DNA of 64,000 nt, from the NCBI GenBank assembly GCA_023653785.1, contig JAMKCH010012541.1, positions 1 to 64,000 on the forward strand. The letters are read 5' to 3'. Under the pieces are notes generated by a model, which was not told the origin of the DNA, ran no database searches, and worked only from the letters and a program-made list of their open reading frames with translations. This DNA comes from Ophioderma brevispina (taxonomy: Eukaryota; Echinodermata; Ophiuroidea; Amphilepidida; Ophiodermatidae). Position numbers and translations under genes: made by a program. This document shows, piece by piece, positions 36,546 through 49,400 of the stretch (the stretch's first letter is position 1; the number at the start of each line of letters is the position of its first letter).

Positions 36546-37490
36546 GAGTAGGTTAAGGGTGGTGGTACGGGTTACGGGGGGTTTGTACAGCTTTTAAGGG
36601 GGTTTGTGGGGTTTCAGGGGAATCGTGGGGGTTTAAGGTGGGTTGTATGGGTTTTAAAGGGGTGTTTCGGGTGTAAGGGGATTGTGGATTCTTAAGGGGG
36701 ATTGTTGGGTTTAAGGTGGGTTGTCCGGGTTTTTTGGTTTTTTTTTTTGTAAGGGGTTGTCGGCGTTTTTTTTAAAGGGTGTCCGGGTTTAAGGGGGGGG
36801 GGGTGTTGGGGCCTTAGGGGGCTTGTTGTGGTTTAAGTTGGGTTGCACGAGTTTAAGGGGGGTTGTCCAGATTTAAGGGGGGTTGTCCGGGTTTAAGGGG
36901 GGTGGTGTTGTCAAGTTAAGGGGGGTTGTGGGTTTAAGGGGGATGGTGGGGTTAGGGGGTTGTCTTGGTTGAAAGGGGGGTTGGTCCGGGTTTTTTAAGG
37001 GGGGGTTGTATGGACTTAAGGGGGATTGTGGGGTTAAGGTGGGTTGTCCGGGTTTATATTTTTTAAAGGGGTTGGTCCGGTTTGTTTAAGGGGGGGTTGT
37101 CTGGGCTTAAGGGGCTTTTGTGAGTTTTTAGGTGGTGTTGCACAAGGTTAAGGGGGGTGTCCAGGTTTAAGGGGGTTATGTGCTGGTTTAGGGGGGTTGT
37201 CAGCTTTAAGGGGGGTTGTTGGGTTTAAGGAGGGATTTGTTGGGTTTAAGGTGGGTTGTATGGGTTTAAAGGGTTTGTCCGGGTTTTGTTGTTTTAAGGT
37301 GGGTGTCAGGGTTTTTGTTAAGGGGTGTAGGGGGTTTAGGGGGGGTGTCGGGGTTTAAAGGGGGCTTGTTGTGGTTTAAGGTGGTGTCCACGAGTTTAAG
37401 GGGGGTTGACAAGGTTTAAGGGGGAGTTGCCCAGGTTTAAGGGGGGTGTTGGGGTTTAAGGGGATTTTTGGGTTTTAAGGGAGGTATTTG
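36546..37490 (+). repeat. G-rich minisatellite, GGGTTTAAGGGGGGTTGTC-like unit
   Basis: About 945 bp of degenerate units of 18-30 bp, nearly devoid of C on this strand, with G runs of 3-10. Unit length and G-run length vary. It follows directly on the 171-bp array. Confidence 0.9.
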
Positions 37491-37761
37491 CAGCCTGGAT
37501 TATTTAAAAAATTGTAAAAACCGCTCCCGCCAGGGGGATTTGCGGTTCAAGAACTGGACGACAGTAGTTTTGAAATGTCATAATTTTTTAGGGGGGCTGA
37601 TATTTTTTAAATTCTTTGTGCAGTACCATTTATTCACATACATAAGTCCTGTAGTAGGCTACTCATCCACCTCCCATGGATGCCCCCTGTGAAGGACACA
37701 ATATGCACTGTGTAATTCGTGTTGAAAAAAGGATGATTTATTTGCAGAGAAATTGAATTAA

Positions 37762-38847
37762 AGTACTATCAGTGATTTGGCCTATCAGAAACTCACCCAA
37801 AAATCAGCAACACCAGATTGAATTTTTGTAACAGTAGAGGTATCTTAACATACCCTTGCAAGTAGTAGTTGTTAAAAACCAAAGTTTAAAATCCGGTTTG
37901 GTCCCCACGACGTGAGGTGGCCGGATCATCTCACATGTCTTGCTGTATGAGGATTATTGGAGCAAAGATAATTGGCCGGATGCCCTCCCTATGTCAAGGT
38001 GATGGATGGCCACCATTAGCTTCTGAGGATGCCTGGTAGGGTAGATCTTCTTTTTAGTTATACCAGGGTAATCAGCTACCCTCACATCGGATATCCTTAG
38101 AATTCCCGATGGGGGTGTACAAGTTTAGCACGTCGGACAACCCGGCCTAGGACAAGTAGTGCTGGTTACCAGGATACCTAGTAGCAGGCCCTCAAAAGAA
38201 AGAAGAACCTGATCGATGACAAGTTGTAAAACCTCTAAATTGCAACCTAATAAGACCAAATTGGAGATTTTACTCATTATGCACTGTCTGACGACATTAC
38301 TACCACAAGTAATTGAAGGGGGATTAATATCCTTGAACACTGGTGTTTGTTCTGCCTTTTCTGTCATTTTTTCAGATGGAAAATATACTTATGAGAGTCA
38401 TACAGGACTTAAGCTTCAATTATGTACTGACCCTAGATAGTCCCACGTGTTTTGTCCTGAAATTAGCGAATTTAGCGGGTGGATATTATATGGGATTTCC
38501 AACCCTAACATGAAGCACACAAGCATCAACATTTCAGCCTTTCAGAACTAAACTATTCCTATATATTTTCAACTGTGTCAAAATGGTGTGGACAACAAAG
38601 ACCTGTAAATGAATGAAGGCAGACCTAATAATTGTGTAAAGAAAATTCACTGGCGATAATACCAAAACAGACAAATGATTGTAACCACAATCGCATAGGA
38701 AATCTATTGTCTTCCAGCAAAAACTTATGGTGGGATTAGAATAGGATTTTGCTAATATTCTTTCAAAACTGGGGGGATTATAACGAGCAGGGGACATAAT
38801 CGGGTCAGTACGGTAGTTATCTTTTGGGTGAATCACTGATAGTGTCT
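37762..38847. mobile_element. TTAA-flanked MITE, family A, enlarged by internal insertions
   Basis: Same termini as the 27-kb copy (left AG-TACTATCAGTGATTT, right ATCACTGATAGTGTCT) and TTAA on both sides (37,758-37,761; 38,848-38,851). Internal sequence matches family A in blocks (37,762-37,865; about 38,243-38,418), separated by two inserts of about 375 bp and 400 bp with no homology to the short copies. The total length of 1,086 bp compares with 347 bp. The first insert has no coding potential I recognise. Confidence 0.65.
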
Positions 38848-38851
38848 TTAA

Positions 38852-40112
38852 AAAATTCTTGGTAATTACATATAGCGTGGTATATACGTGAGTTCGTATG
38901 ATACAGAGAGTGCGCATCCATCATCTTGTCATGTGAACAGGTGTGGCGTTACATGTGCATTTACTTCCAATGAATGTTATCATTATGTAAATAGGTAGTT
39001 GCATTTTGGCAGCGCTACCAGGAAATGTGAACACGGTTGCGTACCATGCAATTTATCTCATGTGGGGCACTAAGAATACGTTTTTTTGCAACCAAGATAT
39101 CTTGATTGCCTTATACAAGTAGATACATTAGATTACACTGTAAGGGACTATACCGATGCATGCTGTTCATTTCAGCCATAGGTTGCAGCAAACATACATG
39201 AATTCAGATTGTCCATGTTGTTGACTGATGAGATTTACTTGAGTAGTTTCGAAAGCAAGTTCAAACTTTATTGAGTTAATTGGATATCTAAGCCTTGTTG
39301 TATGACTTATCCTGTGTGTGTGCCTCAGGGTTCCATTGAAACTCAAATATTGTGTGCTTTGAAGGCACAATTCGCTCTTTGCACGGATTCGCCATTTGTG
39401 AGGAGAGCCTCGAACTGGTAAAAATATGAATGGGAGATTTATCATTTACACAACAGTTCGATTAGGTTAGATTCTCTCTAAACGGAACCAATGAGCCTTG
39501 AAAGAGATGAATGCATTGTTTATGTAACACACTCATTTATTGGATGTCAATTCGAGGCTTCACCGGCAAATGGCAAACCGTGCAAAGGGTGAATGCCAGA
39601 TAGGTACATAATTTGTTGACAAGTTGTCAGATATGCCAGGTTAGTACACCTCCATATTAGATACCTAAATTCCACAGTACTGGGCTTCAAAAGTGGGGAG
39701 TTTCCGTAACCTGACACATCTGACACTTTTTTCTGACACACTTATGAATTCAGAAACCTTAACAGAATAAACATGTGCTTTATTACGTGCATAAAGGGTT
39801 TCCAAATTCATAAGTGTGTCAGATGGGTCAGGTTATGAAAACAACCACAAAAGTGGGTGTATCCTTGGTGGTAAGATATTCATGTGTTAGACTACAGTAA
39901 AGTCTCTTTTATGAAATAAAGCTGTGAAATTCTTTGATCCTTTATAGAAGATTTCATACTAGGCTAATTCTGTGCAGTCTTACATGAAGGATATACCCAA
40001 AAGTGGCACATTGGGATCCAACAATGGGTTGGATGTATGGTGTTAAAAACCTGTTAATCATGACGGAACACTTATCAACATTTCTTGTGTTTTTCTTTCT
40101 ATTTTGATGCAG
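38852..40112. other. Upstream flank / 5' UTR intron of the NAALADase-like gene
   Basis: Ends with an acceptor at 40,111-40,112. Holds hairpin repeat 3 (39,700-39,842). No promoter elements or 5' exon could be identified. Confidence 0.5.
39700..39842. repeat. Hairpin (foldback) repeat 3
   Basis: Arms containing CTGACACACTTATGAATTC (left) and its complement (right, 39,801-39,825), and loop TTAACAGAATAAACATG. It is immediately upstream of the exon 1 acceptor region of the NAALADase-like gene. Confidence 0.75.
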
Positions 40113-40473
40113 CTTGAAGTATGACCATTGAAGGGAACCACACAAGTGGTGCGGCCTACTTCAGATTTCCTGAAGAAGTGGACCCGGACATGGTTCAAGT
40201 GCAAGTGGACAGTGGCAAAGCAAAAGGACTAGCCTCCGTCAAAGCCTGGATTCTAACAAACTGGAGACTAATTCTGGGCATCATCATCGCCCTGATACTG
40301 TTAGGCATTGGTATTATCATTGGACATGCGATAGTGGGCAACCCTATCCGTTCCAAAGCTGTGATATGCACCTGCCAAAATAACTCGGTTAGCCCACCTG
40401 AAAGAGATCAATTGAATATAACCCAAATGTTTCAATCTAATATAAGGCAGGATAAATTGAAGGAGTACTTCAG
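40113..40473 (+). CDS. FOLH1-like: NAALADase-like exon 1: cytoplasmic tail, membrane anchor, ectodomain start
   Basis: A pyrimidine-rich tract and AG at 40,111-40,112 give an acceptor eight bases before ATG 40,121, so a non-coding 5' exon probably lies upstream; I could not locate it. The frame is open for 117 codons plus two bases to a GTACGT donor at 40,474. Residues 1-48 are polar and predicted cytoplasmic. Residues 49-72 are a strongly hydrophobic helix rich in Ile, Leu and Gly, the type II signal anchor. The luminal part begins around residue 73 and holds CTC (83-85) and two N-glycosylation sequons (N87, N99). The end (DKLKEYFR) matches the family segment just before the first ectodomain exon. 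The open frame continues past the donor to 40,612, but the family match stops at the donor. Human FOLH1 has a shorter tail of about 19 residues, so this N terminus is extended. Confidence 0.85.
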
Positions 40474-43400
40474 GTACGTACTACAGCTTGCTATTGTAGC
40501 AAAAAGTACAGAGCAATTTGAGGATATAATTAAAGCAATATTAGCACATTTTTTTGAAGAGCGCGCCCAATTTTTCAAAAAAATTGAGATTTTTACACGG
40601 TTGCATTGGTAACTAGTTAGTAAACCATACCTGTGAATGGTTAAGCTCGAAAATGTCTGTCTCAAAACGAAGGAATTTTGTAATTAGAATAATAAGAATA
40701 ATTATTATCGGGATCCTGGTAATAATTCAACGGCTGCTGGAAACGGCCTTCCAATGTGAAATAGCCGGGAAATAGCGCCATGTACGTGTCTACGCTCATC
40801 CATTAGTTGTTTTATTGGTTCAGGCAAATCAAGTTAGAGGTTATTTTCTCAAGGTGGCACTATTTCATCATGGACGGACATAAACGTAGCATTTCCAGCT
40901 CTGCCGTTAAGTCCAATCTGGGATCCAAATTCTTAGTACAAATCACTTATTTTATGATAAATACGCATTTTTTTAGCATTCTCGTTCGCAGGTATAGTTT
41001 CCTAGACAATCACTAATGTAACTGTGCCAAAATATCAAATTTTGAAAATTGGGGGCGCTCTTCAAAAAATGTGTGCCATTATTGCTTTAAAGGTGTGTGT
41101 TCCAATCATCTTTGGGACCCCCTGATTGCCACCCCCCCCCATCCATCACTTTGGGATCACCTGTATCTTACCCATACCCCGGTGGATGTTTGCTTTTGGA
41201 TGATAAGGAGCGGAAAATGTCAATTGACAATTAAATAATTTGGCACAAAAAAGGGGGTTTTAGCAAGCTGGGGGAAAAAACCCTTTGGTACACAAGGGTT
41301 AATATCCACATAATTTCCTCTCCATTTTCTCTTGGAAAGCTAGTGAGTTTCCACTGTTGACCCACTTTTTTTTTAGTCTCAGTAAGGAAATAGATGCATG
41401 TCCACTTTTCAATTTTTGAATGGTTATATTTCAAATAACCAATTTTCATAAATGATAAATAATTAGGTTTAGTGGATGAAACAACCAAGTCAATTGAAGT
41501 TCATGTCCAGGCTTCACAGCAGTGAGTACTAGTTATCAGGTTATCCATTTACTAGTATTTAGTCCACCTACTAATTTTCCGCACCCCCAGATAATTATCG
41601 CAATAATGCAATATGGCTTCCCTTAGTGATGCATGTGATGTATGATCAGTCTATAATGTGCAATTTTATGTGTGTTTTTGGACTGTTAGCACAGGGGGGG
41701 GGGGGGGGGGGGGGGGGGGGGGTGGGGGGCTGGTAAACAAAGCCCACCTTTCTAAATTGTCCAAATATCTCTACTTATTGGCCAGCATTGAGTAGTGATT
41801 ATCATATCCTCAAAACATATGTCACAAAATGCAAATTCTGTTCTGAGCTTTAAAAATTGAACAATACATCATTATGTCAACTTGTACTGTGCCTATAGGT
41901 TAAAAGTGAAAATTAAATGGTATATGTGTGGTGATCTTAGACATTCATTCACATCCAAAGTGATATCAAATATTACCAGCCTAATCATATAGCCCTGATG
42001 CAAAAAATTCTTTTGAACAAATAGTCCTCGTAGGTTTTCTTTTGTCCTAGGAGTACCACATTGGCCTTATTCTATGTTTGGCTTTACTACTGAGGACATG
42101 GTTCTTTGTTGTCCTTGGAAGTATGCTGATACAAAATTGTGTGTGTGGGTGTGCATGTTTGGCATGCTTGTGTGTGTGCGCGCAACGCTCAGTGTGAAGT
42201 TACAGGACACTTTTAAAGATTTTTTGTTTTCAACTACTTTGTCTCTTGGGTTTTATAGACGCTTTACTGTTCAGGGCCACATTAATGCAGGGTCAAGTGG
42301 CAGCAAAGAGTTAGCTGCATACATTCAAGATGAGTGGAAAAGCTATGGCTTTGATGTTCACACCAAATCTTACTCAGTGCTACTTTCGCAGACAAATATT
42401 GATAAGTACGTATTGAATTCATACGGTTCTAGCACAAAAATCTTTTGTTATTCCATATATTATGCTGTAGAGGTGCATGGCTGGAAAAAAACATCAGATG
42501 GGAAGCTCATTGCCAGGAACTCCTGCCAACTCGTGGGAACTTTTATTGACCAAAAATCAGTTGCGGAAAAAATCAGAAAATGTGACAGAAATATCAAGGA
42601 AAAATGTTTATATACGCATGATGCAGTGATTTTAGTGCAGATTTTGAGACCCCAGCGTACTGTATGTGTGTTGCATCAGACTGTATAACAAATTTTCCTC
42701 AATATTTATTTTTTGTGTCGCCTGCCCTAAGGCAGAGACACATAGTGGGTCACTTTGTTCCACTGTGCTGTGATGTCTGTTGTCTGTTTGTGATAAAGGG
42801 TTAAACAGTTGCCTGTATATCCTCATACTTTTTGATGATTAAACCAAACTTGATCATAGTGGCAACTGGGATACCTCAATGTTTATGAGTTCAAAGTTCA
42901 CATACCAAGGTCACAGGTCACATACCAAGGTCAAAGGCTGTGAGGTCAATTTGTAAATAGGCTGAATGTAAAGTGACCTCATTTGAAAGTTGAAGTTCAA
43001 TTGGAACCAAACCTTGAATCATAGGTGCAACATTGGATCCCTCATTGTTGATGAGGTCAAAGGTCACATCCAGGTCAAAGGTCACATACCAAGGTCCAAT
43101 GTCATCTGAGGTCAAGTTTGTAATAGGCTGAATTTAATTATTTCAATTTGGAACCAAACTTGAGTCCTAGGTGCAACATGGGATCCCTCATTTGTTGATG
43201 AGGTCAAAGGTCACATACCAAGTTCAAAGTTAGTGAGTCTAGCTGAAATGTAAATGACTCATTTGAAAAAGTGAGTTCAATTGGACCAACTTGTTTTATG
43301 GAGTTTACATGCAAACCTCCTTTGTTTGTGAGGTAAGAGGTCACATATCAAGGTCAAACGCCATGTTAGCCCTATCATTCCGACCGCGACGGCAGGCGAC

Positions 43401-46400
43401 AACAGCGGTCCGAGGACCGATTTTTTTCACGATTTGGTGTGTTTTTTTCCTACATTAAAGCATTATTGGAATTGTACACACTATCCCGATTTATCAGTTT
43501 AAAAACATGCATTTCACACATTTTGTTTCGATCTCTCGCATTATCGCTGGTAAGCCCTTTACTTAAAATTTGTAATTGATATTTTTGGTGATATGCTTCC
43601 AGTGAGGAGGAAAACATAGTGAACATGCCATGATCTAGTCCATCCCACATTTAAACAACATCATGATAATGAACAAGTTCTGTTATAGCATTTGCCATTG
43701 GCAATTAATCATCCCTATTTCTTTTTCCCCCTCGCTGTGGCAGTCCAAATGTTGTTGGCGTTATTGACACTACTACAGCAATTTCGAAAACCTGCATTTT
43801 ACACCCATGATTTTGGCGGTGGTGTACTTCCAGAAGGGATCTGCACCCCTTTCAATCCATCTCATCATCTGATGTTTCACTTCAGGTATGGGCAGATTTG
43901 GTTGGTGGTGGTGGGGTGTGTCTGTGCGGGTAATACTGTGTGTGGGTGTGTCTGTGCGGGTGTAATTTGTACGTGCATAAACGTGTGAATGCTTACATCA
44001 GGGGCGGCGCCAGGGTTAAATCATAGGAGGGCCGAAACATCATATGGGGCGAAACAGTACAAAATTAACTCATTTTGTTAAAAAAACCCCTTATTTTTGC
44101 TCAAAAAACCCTGTTTTCATAAATTTGAAAATCTCAGGGGGCGGCCACCCCCCCTGGCACCACCCCGGCTTAATCCCAATGTATCTGTAAATCTAGGCGT
44201 TTAAAGATATGATGGGACCATATCTGTTCGTGCTTATCTAACTTATTGAAATTCATTAAAAAACTCACGATGAATAATGAAAAGGCACTATCAGTGATTC
44301 GTTCAATCAGAAAATCGAAAAAAATCTCAAAAATCAAATTGTGCATTTGTTTCTTTTTTTGTAACAAGTTATAGGTATCTAACATCCCAAAAAAGTGATA
44401 GCCCAAAAAGCAACTCAATAAGATAAAATTGATTATTTAGTAATACTGTCCATTATGGACAACAGACTGTCAGTAAACAGTAATTGAATGGTGCACATAT
44501 CATTGAATGATGTGTTTCGCCTTTTTTATGTTTTCAGGTTGGAAACATAAATTGGTGTGACTTCTACCAACTTAGCCTCACCATTAAAGCTACGCTTGCA
44601 ATTTCAAAATATTTTTGACTCTTAGATCGAATAATGATAGTTGTCTTTAAGGGATATTTAGAGATTTCGAGGGAACTGAGCACAAGCTAGAGAATAAAGG
44701 TATGATTTTTGGAACTATAGTTATTCTCTCTAGACGATTGAAACAATTGATGCCATTATTCTAAGTGGAAGAACGAGGACGGAGCCATAGTTTTCCATGC
44801 CCCAAATAATGGTTGTAGCGCTGTTTTCAATTCGTTATAGAGTACCGATTTCCAAAATCATACCTTTATTCTAAGGTTATTTTGTAATCTAATTTTGAAA
44901 ACCTTGTGGTTCAATCAAACAAAACTGGTGGTACCCAGTGAGAAAATAAAAAAAAAAAAACCTGTTGAACGCAAGGAACAAACACACAATGCAATGTTGG
45001 CAGGTCGCCAACGAATGTAAGTAAAATGCAGTATATTGCGAGTGCATCAACTTCCAATTAAATAAATACACAGCGTTGTAATACCACGCCGTCGAAATGA
45101 AAAATTGAACCGGGCAAGGAACCAATTAAGATTAATAGATTCCAACAGCTAGTCTACTTCCATTTTAGTTGTAATGTAGTTGCATAGCTATGGAAAAATT
45201 ATTTCAAAATGAGGTACATGCAGTCTAGAGTGCAAAGAGATTCCATTTCAGATGTTTATTGTGTTGATCATCATTATACTTTATTGTATTATCAAGTACA
45301 TGTTGTCTGATGCAGTCACATATAAATTAGTGTTTGTCTTTGTGGTAACTGTGTATTTTGGGAACCACAAAACCACAACTACAGTGTGAAGTTCAAAATG
45401 ACTTGTTCCCCCAATATCCGATTTTTTCTTGTCAAACTGTGCAAGGTAGCTCTTAAAATTTTAATACTTCAAAAGTACATTTAAATAGCTTTCACAGGAA
45501 TTTTTCATTTTGGTTCAGGCAAGCATATCTGCACATCATTTAAAACGCCCTCAATTTTGCCTTTGTACAAGATTTCTATGATTTGGAATTGAAGCTCAAA
45601 TTTCAAGTGAGATTACCTTGTGACCTCTGCAAGACCGAATATAAGAAGACCGAACTATAATCCCCAGGGATTATCCGTTTAATGGATTTAAGAGACGTGC
45701 TAATTGCCTATATTGGATTCGGCGGGTGTAAATACATCTGATGGTGCCGCCATAACACTGAGTTTGCCGACGTGTGAGTGTTACGGACCACGGGTGGGTG
45801 CCTAATTGGGATTGGTTAATGTTCGTAATTACGCAGGTAAAGGCGATGCGCTGATTGGCTTCGGTTCATCAGTTGTCAATTCATTTAATCACCAATTTTA
45901 AATTTCAACTGCTCGCTCATTCTGCGAGTTGACCTCGACGACAAACGTCATTCCCCACAGACCGAATTCTTCGAAGACCCGAACAACTTATTCATTGACA
46001 ATTCCATTCATAAGGAATTTAGATTAAGTCTCACTTCCGTATTGCCGTTCAATCTTGTTCGGCTTTACCGCTTTTGGTCCATGTCTACTCTCTGGGTGGT
46101 GGCACCCAGCAGGGATCTAGCAGATTCAACAATACTCGCGCTGGATTTCAATAAAGAGGGACATTCATGTATTTAGCCGGCGGCATTTATTTATTTACTT
46201 ACTTCAGTGGAATATTTTCATCGTTCTTTCCTTTTCTGTTTACTTTAAATTCCTTTTTTCTGTCCTCGTTCCTCTGGAGGTCACCGACAAACATGGATCT
46301 TCAATGAAATTTCCGCTACCACGCGCAACGGGCAAGTTTAATTAAAGATAAGGAATTGAAGGCAGACTCTACCCGAGATTTCGGCATCGGATACGGGGGT

Positions 46401-49400
46401 GCAGTTACAGTCCGTTGTGGGGAATAGCGCACAACCACGTACCCCTGATGTGACAGTTCTGAATTCAAGAAATAGCTAAGGAGAGTATAAACGGAGGAAA
46501 TCACCGGTTTTCTGTCCCGAAAGTGTATGAAAATGTGCGGAATAAATACGTAGAAAAAAAAATAAGACACCTACCAACCCCCCCAAAAGAAGAAATATTA
46601 CATTTCCTATCCCCTCCCGCGCCCAAAAGAAAGGCCCCCACTCCTATCCTCCAAAAAGAATACACCCCCCCCCACCCACTCCAAAAAAGAAAGAATACAT
46701 TCCCATTTCCGAAAAGAAATGAAAAATTATTGGTGAGGTTTCACTCTCAACAACTTCACAAAACAAATAAAAAGGCTGTAAATCATGACTGACTGACACT
46801 ATATTGATTAACTATGACTGAGATGCGGATGAGATCGCGGTCTCCTCTATCTGAAACTATCAATAGGTAATTGCGACTTATCTAATCCCTTAATAATGGG
46901 ACTTATCGATGAGGTAATTAGTTCGGTCTGCAAGGGATGCCAGATACCTTATGTGTGCTTTACCCACTCTGGTGGATAAATGTATAAATGCCCCAATGAT
47001 TATAACACAGGCATTATTAATTGGGGATAATTCAACAACAAGTGCAATTATATTTTTGACTGTTTAGAATTCTTCTAGGTTTGAATGACTCGTTTTAGCT
47101 ATTAACTAAGGCAAAACAAAAAGATATTGAAAAATACACACAAAACCAGGTTTCAATTTAGGTGATGCACCTTAGTTTTCTTAAAGGTCAAAGTTTCCGA
47201 CTTTTTTTGGAACAATTTTCTTTCATGATAAATATTAATAATTTTGTACTTCACTGTGGTGAATAATTGCAACAAATATAAAGTTCTTTGCCTGCTCGTT
47301 TTCTGGATCCTTGTTTGTGAATTACACTGTTAACATATGTTTACTCATCTTCTATGGTTTACTGTACTAAATTTGCACACGCTGCATTTCGGGAGCCCTC
47401 TAAAAATGAGGCCCATAACTTGAAAATAAAATGCATGAATCTCGGGATTTTGACATGGTGATTAAAAGTAATTATTTGTGTAATATAAAGTATTAATAAT
47501 ATTCTAAAAAGATTACAATATTTTTTTAATAGTTTTTATTCACCAGGGAATCAATCTATTTTGGACTCACACTGTAGGTCTGGCCGCATCATGTCAAGCT
47601 TCTTGTCAATTGCTTGAATAATGCATAAAAAAAGAGTTCCATTGGAAAAACAAGCAATGTTGAACTACAAAGTAGTCTATCAACAGGTGTTCAAGAATTT
47701 TTCACAAAGCTAGATTTTTGCATACACATACATAGCCTTCCTCCCAGTCACATTTACTGGCCAGATGTAGTGTCCTTTATTTACCCATGTATCTCCACAA
47801 AGATGTGTGTAAAACTACATTACGTTTTAAAATCCCAAATCGGCATAGTAAACTATTGTAACATTTGCACAGAATAAAGCTAGTTGAATTAGTCAGAATT
47901 GCGTTTTAATTAGCTGTCAATTATTTTATTCTGGTATTGACATATGTGTACTAAAATTCTCATGGGTGTTTTTTAAATTGGTATTTTCAGTGTAAGCCAC
48001 GGTAATGCTGTAAAATTTTATTAAATCCTGTAATATTAACCTGGCGTGCAAAATTTGAACTAAAGCTCTTATTAAGTGAAAAAAAATGTTTTTGTTTCCA
48101 GTAGTCCAAAAACCAAAATGCAAAATGCATTGAAAAATATTGCCCAAGCCTAAATCACACTATGGTAAGCCAGAGGGCGTCATTGATTCCATCTTACAAT
48201 CATTGGGAAATTTCACCCTCAAAAAGCGTTCAGTGATCCCACAAAAATCCTATTCTTTTAACCATCAAATTCATGCTTTTCATCATTTTGCCCACAAGTA
48301 CTAGTACTTCAGTGATTTTTAGACAGATCATGAAGTGTCTTGTGGTTCTTAAACTTTTTGAGCCCTTTTATCCTAAAGTACAGACATTTTCTATACAGTA
48401 CAGTTTTAGGCCATTGCAAGCATTTTCACAAGCACCCTCTGATGGTAATCCAAAATATTGCAACCACATTTTTACTGTAAAATCAATAGTTACTAAACAA
48501 AAATCTGATTTGGGATCACTTATTTAATTTTTTTTAAAATCAAACCCTTTTGTTTCAGTATTATTTTTACACATCTAATCTAATTTGTAGATATGACCCT
48601 CTCATCAAGGATTCAGAATACAGTGTCTATGAAACCGGTAGTTACATTGTTCATAACACCTTGAAATCACTAAAATTTGGAACTGATCTTTGTTGTGACA
48701 CATATGTTAAACTAAATAAAAGGCAAATGATGGTAGAATCATAAATTACTTAAGGAAAACCTGACGAAAACAATGAGAGCACCCAAAGGTTGCCATTAAT
48801 CCCTGGTGGAGAGCCACCTTCCTTTCTAAGCTAATGTTATCCATCAATGGTAGCTTTCATTTTCTAATTTTTTCCTATAGGGTGCTCCGTTCTTTGTTAA
48901 CTTTGGCGCTGAAACTTCAAATTCATCAAAGAACACATGCGGGTGACAAACTGAATGCCAATTGAAAAATCTGTATATCGAGGTTGGTAACGATACCACT
49001 CTATCGATTAGTAAGTTGAAAATGAGGGTTGTGCCTAAGTTTGTAGGTGTTTTAATTGAACACTTCGTGAAACCCCCAGCTGTTTTGCAGTGTTGCCAAA
49101 AACAGCTTGCCAAGGTGTGGCATAAAAGATAGCCAATATTTACATTTACCATTGGGTTCTTTTTTATGGAGAAAGAACTATCACAACAGACAACAGAAAT
49201 TGCAATTTAAAGGTGCAATGAGAGATTTCAAATAACAGGTGTCCCTAAAAAATTTAAAAATTCTGATTTTTGCACTGGTGTAAACTCTCTATCAAAAATA
49301 TCCCCATCTTAAAGGATTAAGCTGAGAACAGTTTCTTTGGTACAAAAATTGTGAAATTTCTAATTTCCTATAGGAGCAAATACAAAATTCAGCCTATGTT

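Noticed and set aside
42074..42258. Upstream part of the 204-codon frame around exon 2 as coding
   Set aside because: Similarity to the family begins only after the acceptor at 42,258; the upstream part is GT-rich intron sequence.
43808..43810. In-frame TGA in exon 3 as a selenocysteine codon
   Set aside because: The position is in a poorly conserved loop, no family member is known to me with selenocysteine there, and exon 4 nearby is also damaged. Base error or decay is simpler.
48591..48637. Exon-like segment reading YDPLIKDSEYSVYET after a TTTGTAG acceptor, resembling the HSVYET motif near the C-terminal part of M28B proteins
   Set aside because: That motif should follow the catalytic core, but the exons downstream (49,996 and 62,573) encode earlier parts of the protein. 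It also would not keep phase with exon 4, which fits better at 48,881.
49020..49110. VPKFVGV...CCQKQ translation looking like the LINE ORF1 segment before the zinc knuckles
   Set aside because: Cys spacing does not fit a knuckle, no other ORF1 block is nearby, and the adjacent donor fits exon 4.
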